From Bacillota bacterium (lineage in GTDB: Bacteria; Bacillota; Negativicutes; Sporomusales; Sporomusaceae), in NCBI GenBank assembly GCA_023443285.1, contig JAEZVB010000087.1:1-38532 (forward strand): a stretch of DNA of 38,532 bases. The letters are read 5' to 3'. How positions within the stretch are numbered: the first letter of the stretch is position 1; every line of letters starts with the position of its first letter. This document shows, piece by piece, positions 1 to 7,972 of the stretch. The notes under the pieces are model-generated. The model did not search any database and was not told where the DNA came from. It saw nothing but the letters and a program-made list of their open reading frames with translations. The position numbers and the translations under genes were made by a program.

Positions 1-1
1 C

Positions 2-1141
2 GCTTATCCAGCCCGCGCTCCAGCTGAATCTAATATTGAAAAAGTTACCAGAGGTTCGCGTGATTCTTTTGTGGAAACCATCGTATTTAACACGGCATTA
101 ATTCGCAGACGGTTACGCGATCCCAATCTACGGTTTGAAATCGTGAAAGTTGGGACGCGCTCACAATGCGATATCGCCGTTTGCTACATTAAAGATATCA
201 CCAATTCAGAGTTGGTTTCTACTGTTAAAGACAGGATCAATAATATCAATATTGATGGCGTACCGATGGCGGAAAAGGCTATTGAAGAATATATTGTCCA
301 AGGCAATAAGTGGAACCCATTACCTAAAGTACGTTATACAGAACGTCCTGATGTAGCAGCAGTCCATTTACTAGAAGGTCATGTGTGCATAATTGTGGAT
401 ACTTCGCCTAATATCATGATTTTGCCAACAACGCTATGGCATCATGTACAGCACGTCGAAGAATACCATCAGAATGTGGCGATTGGTTCCTATCTGCGGC
501 TAATCCGTTTGGTTGGTGTGTTGCTATCATTAATTTTGCCACCTTTATGGCTGGCATTAGTGTTGAATCGTCAGCTCTTACCTGAGTCGCTTGCTTTCCT
601 CGGCCCCCAGGAGCCAGGTATTATACCTCTTGGCATCCAGTTTCTTATGGCTGAATTTGGTGTTGAGTTAGTCCGAATGGCAACAGTACATGTTCCCACT
701 GCCCAATCAACTGCTCTGGGATTTATTGGCGCCTTCATGCTGGGGGACATTGCCACTAAGGTTGGGCTATTTGGTAATGAAACGATTTTTTATACTGCAG
801 TAGCTGCCGTTGGTGCTTTTGCTACTCCCAGTATGGAATTTGCTATGGCAATCCGCCTCTTTAGGGTCATCATTATTGCTTTGGTCATGCTATTTAAACT
901 GCCCGGTTTACTAGCAGGATTACTAGCAGTATTCCTATTGATGGCAACAACAAAATCATTTAATATTCCCTACCTATGGCCGGCACTGCCGTTTAATTTT
1001 AAGGCCATGAAAGATGTAATATTTCGTCTGCCGATACCAAATAAGATCCTTCGCCCGGCAGTACTCAAACCGCAAGACCAGGATCGTCTTGAAAGTTCCG
1101 GTGTACAAAAAGAAAAAGACTCTAAAAAGAGTGAAAAATAA
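2..1141 (+). CDS. spoVAF: Spore germination protein SpoVAF (GerA family), 5'-truncated by window edge
   Basis: The reading frame is open from base 2, before the first GTG at 71, so the start lies outside the window; about 379 residues are visible of a family usually near 490. The block reading TALIRRRLRDPNLRFE is the hallmark of the GerA/SpoVAF soluble domain. Five or so hydrophobic segments follow in the second half, then the proline-rich tail around PYLWPALPFN and KILRPAVL that is typical of SpoVAF rather than GerAA. The family sits in the spore inner membrane and helps nutrient germinant receptors and dipicolinate release; that role is taken from the family. The gene ends at a hairpin shared with the convergent lipoprotein gene. 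The assignment to SpoVAF over another GerA paralogue is fairly but not fully secure without the neighbouring spoVA genes. Confidence 0.87.
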   Translation, partial: AYPARAPAESNIEKVTRGSRDSFVETIVFNTALIRRRLRDPNLRFEIVKVGTRSQCDIAVCYIKDITNSELVSTVKDRINNINIDGVPMAEKAIEEYIVQGNKWNPLPKVRYTERPDVAAVHLLEGHVCIIVDTSPNIMILPTTLWHHVQHVEEYHQNVAIGSYLRLIRLVGVLLSLILPPLWLALVLNRQLLPESLAFLGPQEPGIIPLGIQFLMAEFGVELVRMATVHVPTAQSTALGFIGAFMLGDIATKVGLFGNETIFYTAVAAVGAFATPSMEFAMAIRLFRVIIIALVMLFKLPGLLAGLLAVFLLMATTKSFNIPYLWPALPFNFKAMKDVIFRLPIPNKILRPAVLKPQDQDRLESSGVQKEKDSKKSEK

Positions 1142-1144
1142 GAT

Positions 1145-1179
1145 AAATGCCGCCCGCAGTTTTTACGTGGACGGCATTT
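1145..1179. terminator. Bidirectional hairpin between convergent spoVAF and lipoprotein gene
   Basis: A 13-base arm at 1145-1157 pairs with 1167-1179 with two G-U type mismatches around a 9-base loop. It lies only 3 bases after the spoVAF stop and 7 bases from the stop of the minus-strand lipoprotein. The minus-strand exit side is T-rich, the plus side less so, so it probably serves both genes. Confidence 0.65.
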
Positions 1180-1186
1180 ACTTCGT

Positions 1187-1933
1187 TCATTTACCTCGAA
1201 AATACTCGCGAATTCGTCCCATACTTTCGTTTATATTTGCTTGCTGCTCTAAGAATGCCCCTTTGTTTTCAGCAGAAATGGCATCTTTCATTTGATTTAC
1301 AATAGAATGCGTCTTCGTAATTTCACCCAAAATACCAACTTGCTCCATGCTTGGCTTTAGTTTTTCCCAAGTTCCCTGTAATTCCTTTGCCTTGACTGCA
1401 GCTTTTGTCCAATTCTTGTCTTCTACAAAAAAGCTGACATTGCGAATTCCATTGCTGACGGCAATTATATCAGCGATAGGGGATAGCTTATAGGATTTTC
1501 CAATATCACTTACACTACCCATAAACTTGTTTAAGCTTTCATAAGAATCAGTTACCTTTTTACCCTCGATGGCTGCTGATAATTTTCCAATAGCCTCGTC
1601 GCCTTCTTTTACGCCCTTTTTATCGCCGACCGTGTCTTTCACCTGTTGCCACACAGCCTGGAGAGTAGTAAGTCCTGCCTGAGCCTGCGACCAGTCTTCT
1701 TTATTAATTCCTTCAAACACGCCCCCGGCAGTTGCTTCCAGATCATATAAGCCGACAGGCGCTGAAAAAAATCGATCCAACATTGGCGGATTTGGTTTTG
1801 ATTCCACCGGTTTACCTGACGGACCTATTTCCGGTTTGGGTGCAGGTCCGGACAATAGCCCGCACCCAGTTAATAAAATCAGGGAAAGCAGCAATAAAAC
1901 TACAGTATTTTTTTGCCAGGCTGCTAGCCGCAT
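1187..1933 (-). CDS. Putative lipoprotein of unknown function
   Basis: A 248-residue protein with a positively charged N-terminus, a hydrophobic run and a lipobox LLTGC (Cys24), so it should be exported and lipid-anchored. A proline-rich linker follows, then a mostly helical, lysine- and glutamate-rich body of about 200 residues without recognisable catalytic motifs. The start at 1933 is preferred over an in-frame ATG at 1957 because AAGGAGG lies about 11 bases upstream of 1933 and inside the longer version. The gene is alone on the minus strand between spoVAF and the M50 protease gene. I do not recognise the family; a spore-envelope or cell-surface role is only suggested by position. Confidence 0.75.
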   Translation of the reverse strand: MRLAAWQKNTVVLLLLSLILLTGCGLLSGPAPKPEIGPSGKPVESKPNPPMLDRFFSAPVGLYDLEATAGGVFEGINKEDWSQAQAGLTTLQAVWQQVKDTVGDKKGVKEGDEAIGKLSAAIEGKKVTDSYESLNKFMGSVSDIGKSYKLSPIADIIAVSNGIRNVSFFVEDKNWTKAAVKAKELQGTWEKLKPSMEQVGILGEITKTHSIVNQMKDAISAENKGAFLEQQANINESMGRIREYFRGK

Positions 1934-2042
1934 CTCGCTAAATACCTCCTTCAACATGGTGCAAAATTTGTCAAATACACCGCTATATTTAGTCTAAACA
2001 GTTATTATTATTTTTAGTATAGAAATAATCGTCTATTTCATT

Positions 2043-2070
2043 TTGCTTTTTACTGCTTTTTTAGTATAAT
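2043..2070 (+). promoter_or_regulatory. Candidate sigma-A promoter for the M50-trpS-scpAB operon
   Basis: TTGCTT at 2043-2048 and a perfect TATAAT at 2065-2070 are separated by 16 bases, about 39 bases before the protease start. The -10 is strong and the -35 is moderate. Confidence 0.5.
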
Positions 2071-2108
2071 TTAGTAGTACGTTTAGCGAAAGAATAGGAG
2101 GCTGTCTA

Positions 2109-2729
2109 TTGTTTGGTTTTGATGCCGATATGATATTTCGGATTCCGGCGCTATTAATTGCACTGACTGTCCATGAATATGCGCATGCGCGGGCCGCTGT
2201 GAGTTTAGGCGACCCGACACCAAGGCTACTGGGACGATTAACACTAAATCCAGTTGCACACTTAGATCCGATCGGACTTATCATGCTGTGGCTGTTTAAA
2301 TTTGGCTGGGCTAAGCCAGTACCCATTAACCCTAGCTATTTTAAAAATTATCGCCAAGATATGTTAGTCGTATCCTTAGCAGGTCCAGTATCCAATATGC
2401 TGCTTGCGCTGTTAACTGCTTTTCTTATTGTTATTGCAGCTAAAATGCAGCTTCTGAGCGAAACCTGGCTAAAGGTGTTGTCGATGACCTATAGCTATAA
2501 CATCATTTTAGCTATATTTAATCTGGTACCTATACCGCCGTTAGATGGCTCCAAAGTACTAGCGAGCATCCTTCCTGGTACACAGGGACGCATGTTTGAG
2601 CAAATGGAGCAATATGGGCCTTTTATATTAATGGGGCTCGTCTATATTGGCGTTATTGGCATGATTACGTATCCTCTCGAAAGAGGTTTATCATATGTAA
2701 TTAATGCAATAGTCATGGCAATTTTGTAA
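2109..2729 (+). CDS. Site-2 protease family (M50) membrane metalloprotease
   Basis: A 206-residue membrane protein. The zinc motif HEYAH is at residues 22-26 within the first membrane segment and the third zinc ligand is in NLVPIPPLDG (Asp146), the normal arrangement for the compact M50B (SpoIVFB/YwhC-like) peptidases. The start is TTG, chosen because AGGAG lies 8 bases upstream. It has no PDZ or CBS domain, so it is the minimal form. The substrate is unknown; relatives cut membrane-bound proteins within the bilayer. It begins an operon with trpS, 15 bases downstream, and then scpA/scpB, an order common in spore-forming clostridia and Negativicutes. This copy is more likely the housekeeping YwhC/Rip type than SpoIVFB, given its neighbours. 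Confidence 0.9.
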   Translation: MFGFDADMIFRIPALLIALTVHEYAHARAAVSLGDPTPRLLGRLTLNPVAHLDPIGLIMLWLFKFGWAKPVPINPSYFKNYRQDMLVVSLAGPVSNMLLALLTAFLIVIAAKMQLLSETWLKVLSMTYSYNIILAIFNLVPIPPLDGSKVLASILPGTQGRMFEQMEQYGPFILMGLVYIGVIGMITYPLERGLSYVINAIVMAIL

Positions 2730-2744
2730 CAGGAGGAGATACAT

Positions 2745-3722
2745 TTGACTAAAAAACGTATTTTTAGTGGTATGCAACCATCAGGAAGATTTCATATGGG
2801 AAACTATCAGGTGCTTGCTAACTGGATTAAACTGCAAGATGAATATGATTGTGTCTTTTCGATCGTTGACTGGCATGCGCTAACATCTTCATACGAGGAT
2901 ACCAGTAAGATACCGGAACGCATTGAATCTATGGCTCTAGACTGGTTTAGCGCCGGCCTTGATCCTGAGAAAAATATTATCTTTGTTCAGTCACATGTCA
3001 AAGAGCATGCTGAATTACACTTATTACTATCTATGATGACACCGCTCTCTTGGCTGGAACGCGTACCTACCTATAAAGATAAGCTGCAGCAGCTCGGAGA
3101 AATGGGTAAAGAAATTAATACTTACGGCTTTCTCGGATACCCGGAGCTCATGACTGCCGATATCATACTCTATAAAGCCAATGCTGTACCTGTTGCCGAA
3201 GACCAATTACCTCACCTTGAACTGTCAAGGGAGATCATTCGCCGTTTTGCTAATTTGTACAAGCCAGTTTTCCCGGAGCCTCAACCTATTTTAAGCTCGC
3301 TGCTTCCTGGAATTGACGGTCGCAAAATGAGTAAGTCCTATAATAATGAAATTCCTTACGCCGCAGAACCTGATGAATTACAAGCACGGGTAAAACTTAT
3401 GATTACCGACCCGCAGCGTGTTAAGAAAACCGATCCCGGTAATCCGGATATCTGTACAGTATACACCTTCCACAAAATCTTTTCTCAAGAACATACTGAA
3501 CTTGCCGGCCATTGCCGCACTGCCGGTATTGGCTGTGTAGAGTGTAAAAAACGCTTGGCTGAAAAGATGGTCACTACACTTGCCGATGTTCACGAACGCC
3601 GCAAAGAGATGGCCCAGAAACCAGAAAAAATCAAAGAACTGCTGGCCTATGGTGCCGAACGCGCAAGAAAAATAGCAGCAGCAACCATGGAAGAAGTCCG
3701 GTCAGTTATGAATCTGGGCTAA
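2745..3722 (+). CDS. trpS: Tryptophanyl-tRNA synthetase
   Basis: A 325-residue class I aminoacyl-tRNA synthetase that charges tRNA-Trp in the cytoplasm. The ATP-binding signature appears as PSGRFHMGN (residues 12-20, the HIGH equivalent) and KMSKS is at 194-198. Length matches the bacterial family (about 325-340). The start is TTG with an AGGAGG-type site about 8 bases upstream. It is flanked closely by the M50 gene and by scpA (3-base gap), so it is probably cotranscribed with both. No T-box leader is seen in front of it, so control by uncharged tRNA is not evident here. Confidence 0.97.
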   Translation: MTKKRIFSGMQPSGRFHMGNYQVLANWIKLQDEYDCVFSIVDWHALTSSYEDTSKIPERIESMALDWFSAGLDPEKNIIFVQSHVKEHAELHLLLSMMTPLSWLERVPTYKDKLQQLGEMGKEINTYGFLGYPELMTADIILYKANAVPVAEDQLPHLELSREIIRRFANLYKPVFPEPQPILSSLLPGIDGRKMSKSYNNEIPYAAEPDELQARVKLMITDPQRVKKTDPGNPDICTVYTFHKIFSQEHTELAGHCRTAGIGCVECKKRLAEKMVTTLADVHERRKEMAQKPEKIKELLAYGAERARKIAAATMEEVRSVMNLG

Positions 3723-3725
3723 TCT

Positions 3726-4439
3726 ATGTCTACTGTTGGCTATAACGTTAAACTAGAATCGTTTGAGGGCCCTTTAGACCTACTGATGCATCTAATAGAG
3801 AAAAATCAGGTGGATATCTACAATATTCCCATAGCTAAAATTACCGAGCAATACTTAGATTACCTTAAGGCTGTGGAACATTTTAATATTGAAGTGGCCA
3901 GCGAGTTTTTGGTTATGGCAGCTACCTTATTACTTATAAAATCACGGATGTTATTGCCCCGCCCAATTGTTGCAGAATCAACAGAAGAAGAACTTGACCC
4001 ACGTCAAGAATTAGTCGAACGTTTGATTGAATACCGTAAATTTAAACAGGTTTCGCTTCTACTCCATAGCCTAAGTCTTGACCGAGAGCAATTTGTTACC
4101 CGGTTTCCCCAAGAATTTGCTAAACAATTTCCTTTGCCGGGAGGACTTTGTCTTGATGATCTTCTAAAAGCATTTGCTGTACTATGGGAAAGTGCGGTTC
4201 CTGAATTTGCCGTTATTACGCCCGAGCAAATTAGCGTTCAGGACAAAATGCACGACATTATTACCCTGTTAAGAAATAATGGTGGGAGTATGGCTTTTAA
4301 CAATACCATTATTAGAACAGGCTCTCATTCGGAATATGTTGCTGCCTTTTTAGCTCTACTAGAACTAATCAGATTAAAGCGGATAGTAATTTACCAGGCT
4401 AAGCAGTTTGCACCTATTAGCCTTACGCTTAAGGAGTGA
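3726..4439 (+). CDS. scpA: Segregation and condensation protein A
   Basis: A 237-residue kleisin subunit of the SMC-ScpAB condensin complex, which compacts and separates newly replicated chromosomes. The N-terminal signature FEGPLDLLMHLIEKNQVDIYN-type region (residues 13 onward), the long helices with AATLLLIKSRMLLP, and the C-terminal winged-helix portion are all present and the length is normal. The start follows the trpS stop by 3 bases with no clear ribosome site, suggesting translational coupling. It overlaps or abuts scpB, its obligate partner. Confidence 0.96.
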   Translation: MSTVGYNVKLESFEGPLDLLMHLIEKNQVDIYNIPIAKITEQYLDYLKAVEHFNIEVASEFLVMAATLLLIKSRMLLPRPIVAESTEEELDPRQELVERLIEYRKFKQVSLLLHSLSLDREQFVTRFPQEFAKQFPLPGGLCLDDLLKAFAVLWESAVPEFAVITPEQISVQDKMHDIITLLRNNGGSMAFNNTIIRTGSHSEYVAAFLALLELIRLKRIVIYQAKQFAPISLTLKE

Positions 4440-4444
4440 TAGAG

Positions 4445-4975
4445 TTGTCTGACCGGCATTTTGGGGGAGCCATTGAAGCTCTGTTATTTGCCAGCGGCCA
4501 ACCGCTTTCAGCGGATAAACTTGCCGGGATACTCAACATACCTATCGACCAAATCCCTATGCAAATTAACGCAATGACTACTGCTATGGCTGATGAACAA
4601 CGTGGACTAACCATAGTTGAGGTAGCAGGCGGCTATCAACTATGTACCAAACCGATGCTCTATTCTATTGTCAGTAAATTAGCAGAAACACAAGACAGCA
4701 AGTTGTCGACGGCCGCGCTGGAAACACTGTCCATTGTAGCATTCAAACAGCCTGTAACAAGACAGGAGATTGAAAGCATTCGTGGGGTTAACGCCGATAA
4801 AGTAGTTGCAACCTTGCTTGAGCGTCAACTTATTAAAGAAGTTGGACGCAAAGAAGCAGTAGGACGCCCGATATTATACGGAACCACTAATGAGTTTTTG
4901 CAATGCTTTGGGTTAAAAAGCCTGGGTGATTTGCCGGATATATCAAATTTACTGCCTACCGACCCGGAGGAATAG
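4445..4975 (+). CDS. scpB: Segregation and condensation protein B
   Basis: A 176-residue partner of ScpA in the SMC condensin complex. The family signature is seen in IEALLFASGQPLS near the N-terminus, the first winged helix, and the second one with ALETLSIVAFKQPVTR and IRGVN. TTG at 4445 is chosen: AAGGAG at 4431-4436 sits 8 bases before it, whereas the in-frame GTG at 4436 overlaps that same site. The start is 6 bases after the scpA stop. The gene ends directly at a strong terminator, closing the operon. Confidence 0.95.
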   Translation: MSDRHFGGAIEALLFASGQPLSADKLAGILNIPIDQIPMQINAMTTAMADEQRGLTIVEVAGGYQLCTKPMLYSIVSKLAETQDSKLSTAALETLSIVAFKQPVTRQEIESIRGVNADKVVATLLERQLIKEVGRKEAVGRPILYGTTNEFLQCFGLKSLGDLPDISNLLPTDPEE

Positions 4976-5000
4976 GACAACTACCGTTGTCCTTTTTTTT
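4974..5000 (+). terminator. Rho-independent terminator after scpB
   Basis: An 8-bp perfect stem (4974-4981 with 4986-4993), loop TACC, followed by a run of T to 5000. It overlaps the scpB stop codon. Confidence 0.9.
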
Positions 5001-5077
5001 ACCCTAACAGAAAGTATAACTTTCTTAAAAACAGGATAAGGGCAACATCGACTTCCGCTTTCGCCAAAGGCTCGGCG

Positions 5078-5093
5078 CAAGCCGTGTTTTCTT
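5078..5093. repeat. Intergenic 16-base repeat, copy 1
   Basis: CAAGCCGTGTTTTCTT here is identical to the sequence at 9199-9214, also intergenic. Upstream flanks share weaker similarity (TCGCCAA versus TCGCAA), suggesting a decayed dispersed element. The rest of 5001-5186 shows no convincing gene. Confidence 0.45.
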
Positions 5094-5186
5094 TACCTTT
5101 TTTATCTATCAGTACTGATTACAAATGCATAGTATCTTGCTGTAATGCTAAAAATTTAACATAGCAGGAGCAAAGAGGTATTATGC

Positions 5187-5864
5187 ATGAATAGTTGGCT
5201 GTTAATTTTGACTGCGGCGGTAATTTTGCTGATATTGCTTTCTCGGATAAATCTATATATTGATTTACACTTTTGTCGCCGAGAAAATGACGATTATCTA
5301 AGAATTACGTTGTATTCCTTACAAGAACTCTTTATTTACAGCATAAAAATTCCGACAATTATGCTTGTTCAGCATGACAATTTGCCATGGCTTACATCTG
5401 AGGTAGGAACACAAGATGGAGCAACTAAAACGAAGGTTGGTCGTGAACATCGCTTTTTACGAAAAACTGTCAATCTGCTACTTCATAACCCTGATCGCTT
5501 TTTTCGTTTATTCAAATTAACCAAGCAAATTTTTCGTCGCTATCGCAGCTATATGGATAGGCTCTCACAGGGACTTCATTGTGAAAAGCTTGAGTTTAAG
5601 ATAATATATGGCTTTGAAGATGCAGCCTGTACCGGGATCTTTATGGGTGCAGTTGGTTCAGTTGTTCAACTACTGTTAACAACAATGCATAATAGAATTA
5701 CCTTAGATACCAAGCCGACTATCCGAATACAACCAAATTATGACCATCGTCAGCTTGAGCTTGAACTCAGTTGCATATTCAGAATACGATTGGGTAATGT
5801 TATTACTGCAACTATTGCGGTTTTAAGAAATTCAATGCATACGGAGGCGACTGGCAGTGGCTGA
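5187..5864 (+). CDS. ytfI: DUF2953 membrane-anchored protein (YtfI-like)
   Basis: A 225-residue protein with one N-terminal membrane segment (about residues 4-20) and a basic soluble body containing LEFKIIYGFEDAACTGIFMGAV, the DUF2953 core, and a C-terminal IRIQPNYDHRQLELELSCIF stretch. Its function is unknown. In Bacillus it is paired with ytfJ, a sporulation gene, and the same pair is here with an 8-base overlap, so a forespore or spore-membrane role is likely. AGAGGT lies 7 bases before the ATG; a nearer ATG at 5183 reaches a stop after three codons. Confidence 0.85.
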   Translation: MNSWLLILTAAVILLILLSRINLYIDLHFCRRENDDYLRITLYSLQELFIYSIKIPTIMLVQHDNLPWLTSEVGTQDGATKTKVGREHRFLRKTVNLLLHNPDRFFRLFKLTKQIFRRYRSYMDRLSQGLHCEKLEFKIIYGFEDAACTGIFMGAVGSVVQLLLTTMHNRITLDTKPTIRIQPNYDHRQLELELSCIFRIRLGNVITATIAVLRNSMHTEATGSG

Positions 5865-6315
5865 GCATCCAATACAAGGTCTTATGAAAACAGCTATGGA
5901 AAGTATCAAGGGTATGATTGATGTAAATACCATCGTTGGCGATGCCGTAGAAACTTCTGATGGCACCGTAATTATTCCGATTTCCAGGGTAGCTTTTGGC
6001 TTTGCAGCAGGTGGCGGTGACTATGAAGCAGAGGAGGTAAAGACTGACCATCCCTTCGGTGGTGCCAGCGGTGCTGGTATTAGCGTTAAACCGGTGGGCT
6101 TTTTAGTGTGCTCCCCAACTAGCGGTGTACGGTTTATGTCGGTGGAAAACAATCTCTTCTATGATCGTCTCATTGATATGGTACCGCAAGTAATAAGTAA
6201 AATTGAAAGTATGCTTAAAGGTAATGCTGAAGAGGGGTACGAAGAGGAGGAAGCTGATCTTGAAGAGCTTGCTAGAACAGCCGAAACCCAAGGTAACAAC
6301 TCGGCTTTTCAATAA
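5857..6315 (+). CDS. ytfJ: Spore protein YtfJ (GerW family)
   Basis: A 152-residue cytosolic protein. The family core is recognised in the N-terminal helix MKTAMESIKGMIDVNTIVGD, the strand with TVIIPISRVAFGFAAGG, the glycine-rich FGGASGAGISVKPVGFLV and the C-terminal acidic tail. Bacillus YtfJ/GerW is made in the forespore and is needed for normal SleB-dependent germination; that comes from the family. The start is GTG, with GGAGG about 11 bases upstream, inside the end of the DUF2953 gene. A clear terminator follows. No textbook sigma-F or sigma-G promoter could be picked out upstream of the pair. Confidence 0.93.
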   Translation: MAEHPIQGLMKTAMESIKGMIDVNTIVGDAVETSDGTVIIPISRVAFGFAAGGGDYEAEEVKTDHPFGGASGAGISVKPVGFLVCSPTSGVRFMSVENNLFYDRLIDMVPQVISKIESMLKGNAEEGYEEEEADLEELARTAETQGNNSAFQ

Positions 6316-6338
6316 TTAACATATGCGCTATATTTCAA

Positions 6339-6366
6339 AAACCCACACATAATTGTGTGGGTTTTT
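6339..6366. terminator. Bidirectional terminator between ytfJ and the 62-aa gene
   Basis: An 11-bp perfect stem (6339-6349 with 6354-6364), TAAT loop, T run on the + side and A run on the other, fitting the convergent gene arrangement. Confidence 0.85.
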
Positions 6367-6385
6367 ACATATAAATGTACTGTAA

Positions 6386-6574
6386 TTATGATAAGCTATC
6401 AAGTTTATCTTTAATTTGAGTAGAGTGTAAAGCCTCCGCTTCCGCAAAATGTTTAAACATTTTAGCTACTTCTTGGTCGTTAATACGATCAGCAAAAGAC
6501 TGATAATCACGCACAAGTTCTTGCTTTTGAGTAAGCGTGGTCCGTAAAGCGGTTTTGAGGTCAAGCATTTCCAT
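6386..6574 (-). CDS. Small helical protein, ferritin-like hairpin
   Basis: A 62-residue, two-helix, charged protein preceded by a near-ideal AAGGAGGTGA ribosome site about 6 bases from the ATG, which makes it a real gene despite its size. The pattern of Glu and His spacing in the second helix (FKHFAEAEALHSTQIKDKL) resembles half of a ferritin/rubrerythrin four-helix bundle, so a dimer could form one bundle, but a complete metal site is not evident. It is divergent from dacB. The function is unknown; the ferritin-like assignment is a guess from pattern. Confidence 0.7.
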   Translation of the reverse strand: MEMLDLKTALRTTLTQKQELVRDYQSFADRINDQEVAKMFKHFAEAEALHSTQIKDKLDSLS

Positions 6575-6681
6575 ATTGATTCACCTCCTTGAATTTGTTA
6601 CTATTATTTCCGTCTGAACAGTAAATAATCCAAAGATATTATTACATACCAAAATTAGACAAGCATGTAAATATGTTCGTT

Positions 6682-6710
6682 TTGACCTAAAGCAAATTTA
6701 GTTATATAAT
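6682..6710 (+). promoter_or_regulatory. Strong sigma-A type promoter for dacB
   Basis: TTGACC at 6682-6687 and TATAAT at 6705-6710 with exactly 17 bases between them, 36 bases before the dacB start. No sigma-E style elements were seen, so this copy may be expressed vegetatively. Confidence 0.75.
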
Positions 6711-6746
6711 AGGGTTTGGTTTAGCCCGAACGAAAGGATACTATCC

Positions 6747-7898
6747 ATGCGACTACTCACTAATCTTACCATACTTATATTACTCTGTTTGATATTGGTG
6801 CTGCCAACAACAGTATCTGCAAGCGATCTTATACCGGATCTTACTGCCAAATCTGCCATAGTCATGGAAACCTCAACTGGGAAAGTGCTTTATAGCAGGA
6901 ATGCCAGCGAACAGCGCTATCCGGCCAGTACTACCAAAATTATTACGCTAATTACCGCGCTGGAATATGGCAATCTGGCAGATAACGTTACTACCAGTCC
7001 AGAGGCCGCTACCACCGAAGGTTCTTCTTTATGGCTTTCATCCGGCGAACAACTTAAATTAAGCGATATGTTATATGGCATCATGCTTGTTTCCGGAAAT
7101 GATGCGACCGTAGCTGTAGCTGAACATATTGCCGGTTCGGTAGAAGGCTTCGCAAAACTAATGACTGAAAAGGCTCATTCTATAGGAGCGGTCAACAGTA
7201 ACTTTGTAAATACCAGTGGCCTGCCTGATGAAAGACATTATACTACGGCCTATGATTTAGCTAAAATAACCGCCTACGGTTATAAGAATCAACAATTTTC
7301 CCAAATTGTATCAACCAAACATAAAGTTATTCCTTGGCCAGGTAAAGACCATGATAGAGATTTATACAACGAAAACAGGATGCTCTGGTTATATGATGGG
7401 GCAAATGGGGTTAAAACAGGGTACACAGACGCGGCCGGTCGCTGCCTGGTTTCAGCGGCTAATCGCAATGGTGTACAAATAGTTGCCGTCGTATTAGACA
7501 GTGAACGCATGTGGGATGATTCCATAAAGCTCTTGGATTACGGCTTTGCACAACTTAAACAAGTTCCTGTCATTAATAAAGGTGACATTTTAAAAACTGT
7601 TAAAATGCAAGAAGGAAAAACCAGCACTGTCAAGCTACTGGCAGCCAATGATATCCTCTTACCTATGGCTGATAATGAGCGAGATAAATTCACTACAATT
7701 ATCGAAGCCCCAGACAAAATAAATGCTCCTATTGCCGCTGGTCAAAAAATCGGTACAGTAAAAATTATGTATAATGACATTGAGGTTGCCAATACCGATT
7801 TAATTGCTGACCAGTCGGTAGAACGAAAATCCTTTTTTGGGATGCTTTGGGGATCAGTTGTTGGGTTCATGAACTTCGTATTTCGTAACTTTGCCTAA
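6747..7898 (+). CDS. dacB: D-alanyl-D-alanine carboxypeptidase (PBP5-type, DacB/DacF)
   Basis: A 383-residue exported peptidase that removes the terminal D-Ala from peptidoglycan stem peptides. A signal peptide ends near residue 25 (VSA). The three active-site motifs are present: S61-T-T-K64, SGN at 116-118 and KTG at 223-225. A C-terminal PBP5_C beta domain and a hydrophobic end follow. GAAAGGA lies about 8 bases before the ATG. It precedes spmA and spmB, the same order as Bacillus dacB-spmA-spmB, which lowers cortex crosslinking and allows core dehydration; hence the symbol. A terminator directly after it means spmAB are partly uncoupled. Confidence 0.94.
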   Translation: MRLLTNLTILILLCLILVLPTTVSASDLIPDLTAKSAIVMETSTGKVLYSRNASEQRYPASTTKIITLITALEYGNLADNVTTSPEAATTEGSSLWLSSGEQLKLSDMLYGIMLVSGNDATVAVAEHIAGSVEGFAKLMTEKAHSIGAVNSNFVNTSGLPDERHYTTAYDLAKITAYGYKNQQFSQIVSTKHKVIPWPGKDHDRDLYNENRMLWLYDGANGVKTGYTDAAGRCLVSAANRNGVQIVAVVLDSERMWDDSIKLLDYGFAQLKQVPVINKGDILKTVKMQEGKTSTVKLLAANDILLPMADNERDKFTTIIEAPDKINAPIAAGQKIGTVKIMYNDIEVANTDLIADQSVERKSFFGMLWGSVVGFMNFVFRNFA

Positions 7899-7923
7899 AA
7901 GACGCTACTCAGCGTCTTTTTTT
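7897..7923 (+). terminator. Terminator between dacB and spmA
   Basis: A 10-bp perfect stem (7897-7906 with 7911-7920), loop ACTC, T tail. It begins on the last base pair of the dacB stop region and lies 50 bases before spmA, so it may reduce rather than abolish read-through. Confidence 0.85.
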
Positions 7924-7972
7924 GTTCTAGCTTATGATAATGTATCATAGCATCATACTGGGTGATAGCATC

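Noticed and set aside
7934..7972. Upstream ATG for spmA
   Set aside because: It lies on the tail of a terminator with no ribosome site and adds residues not typical of SpmA.
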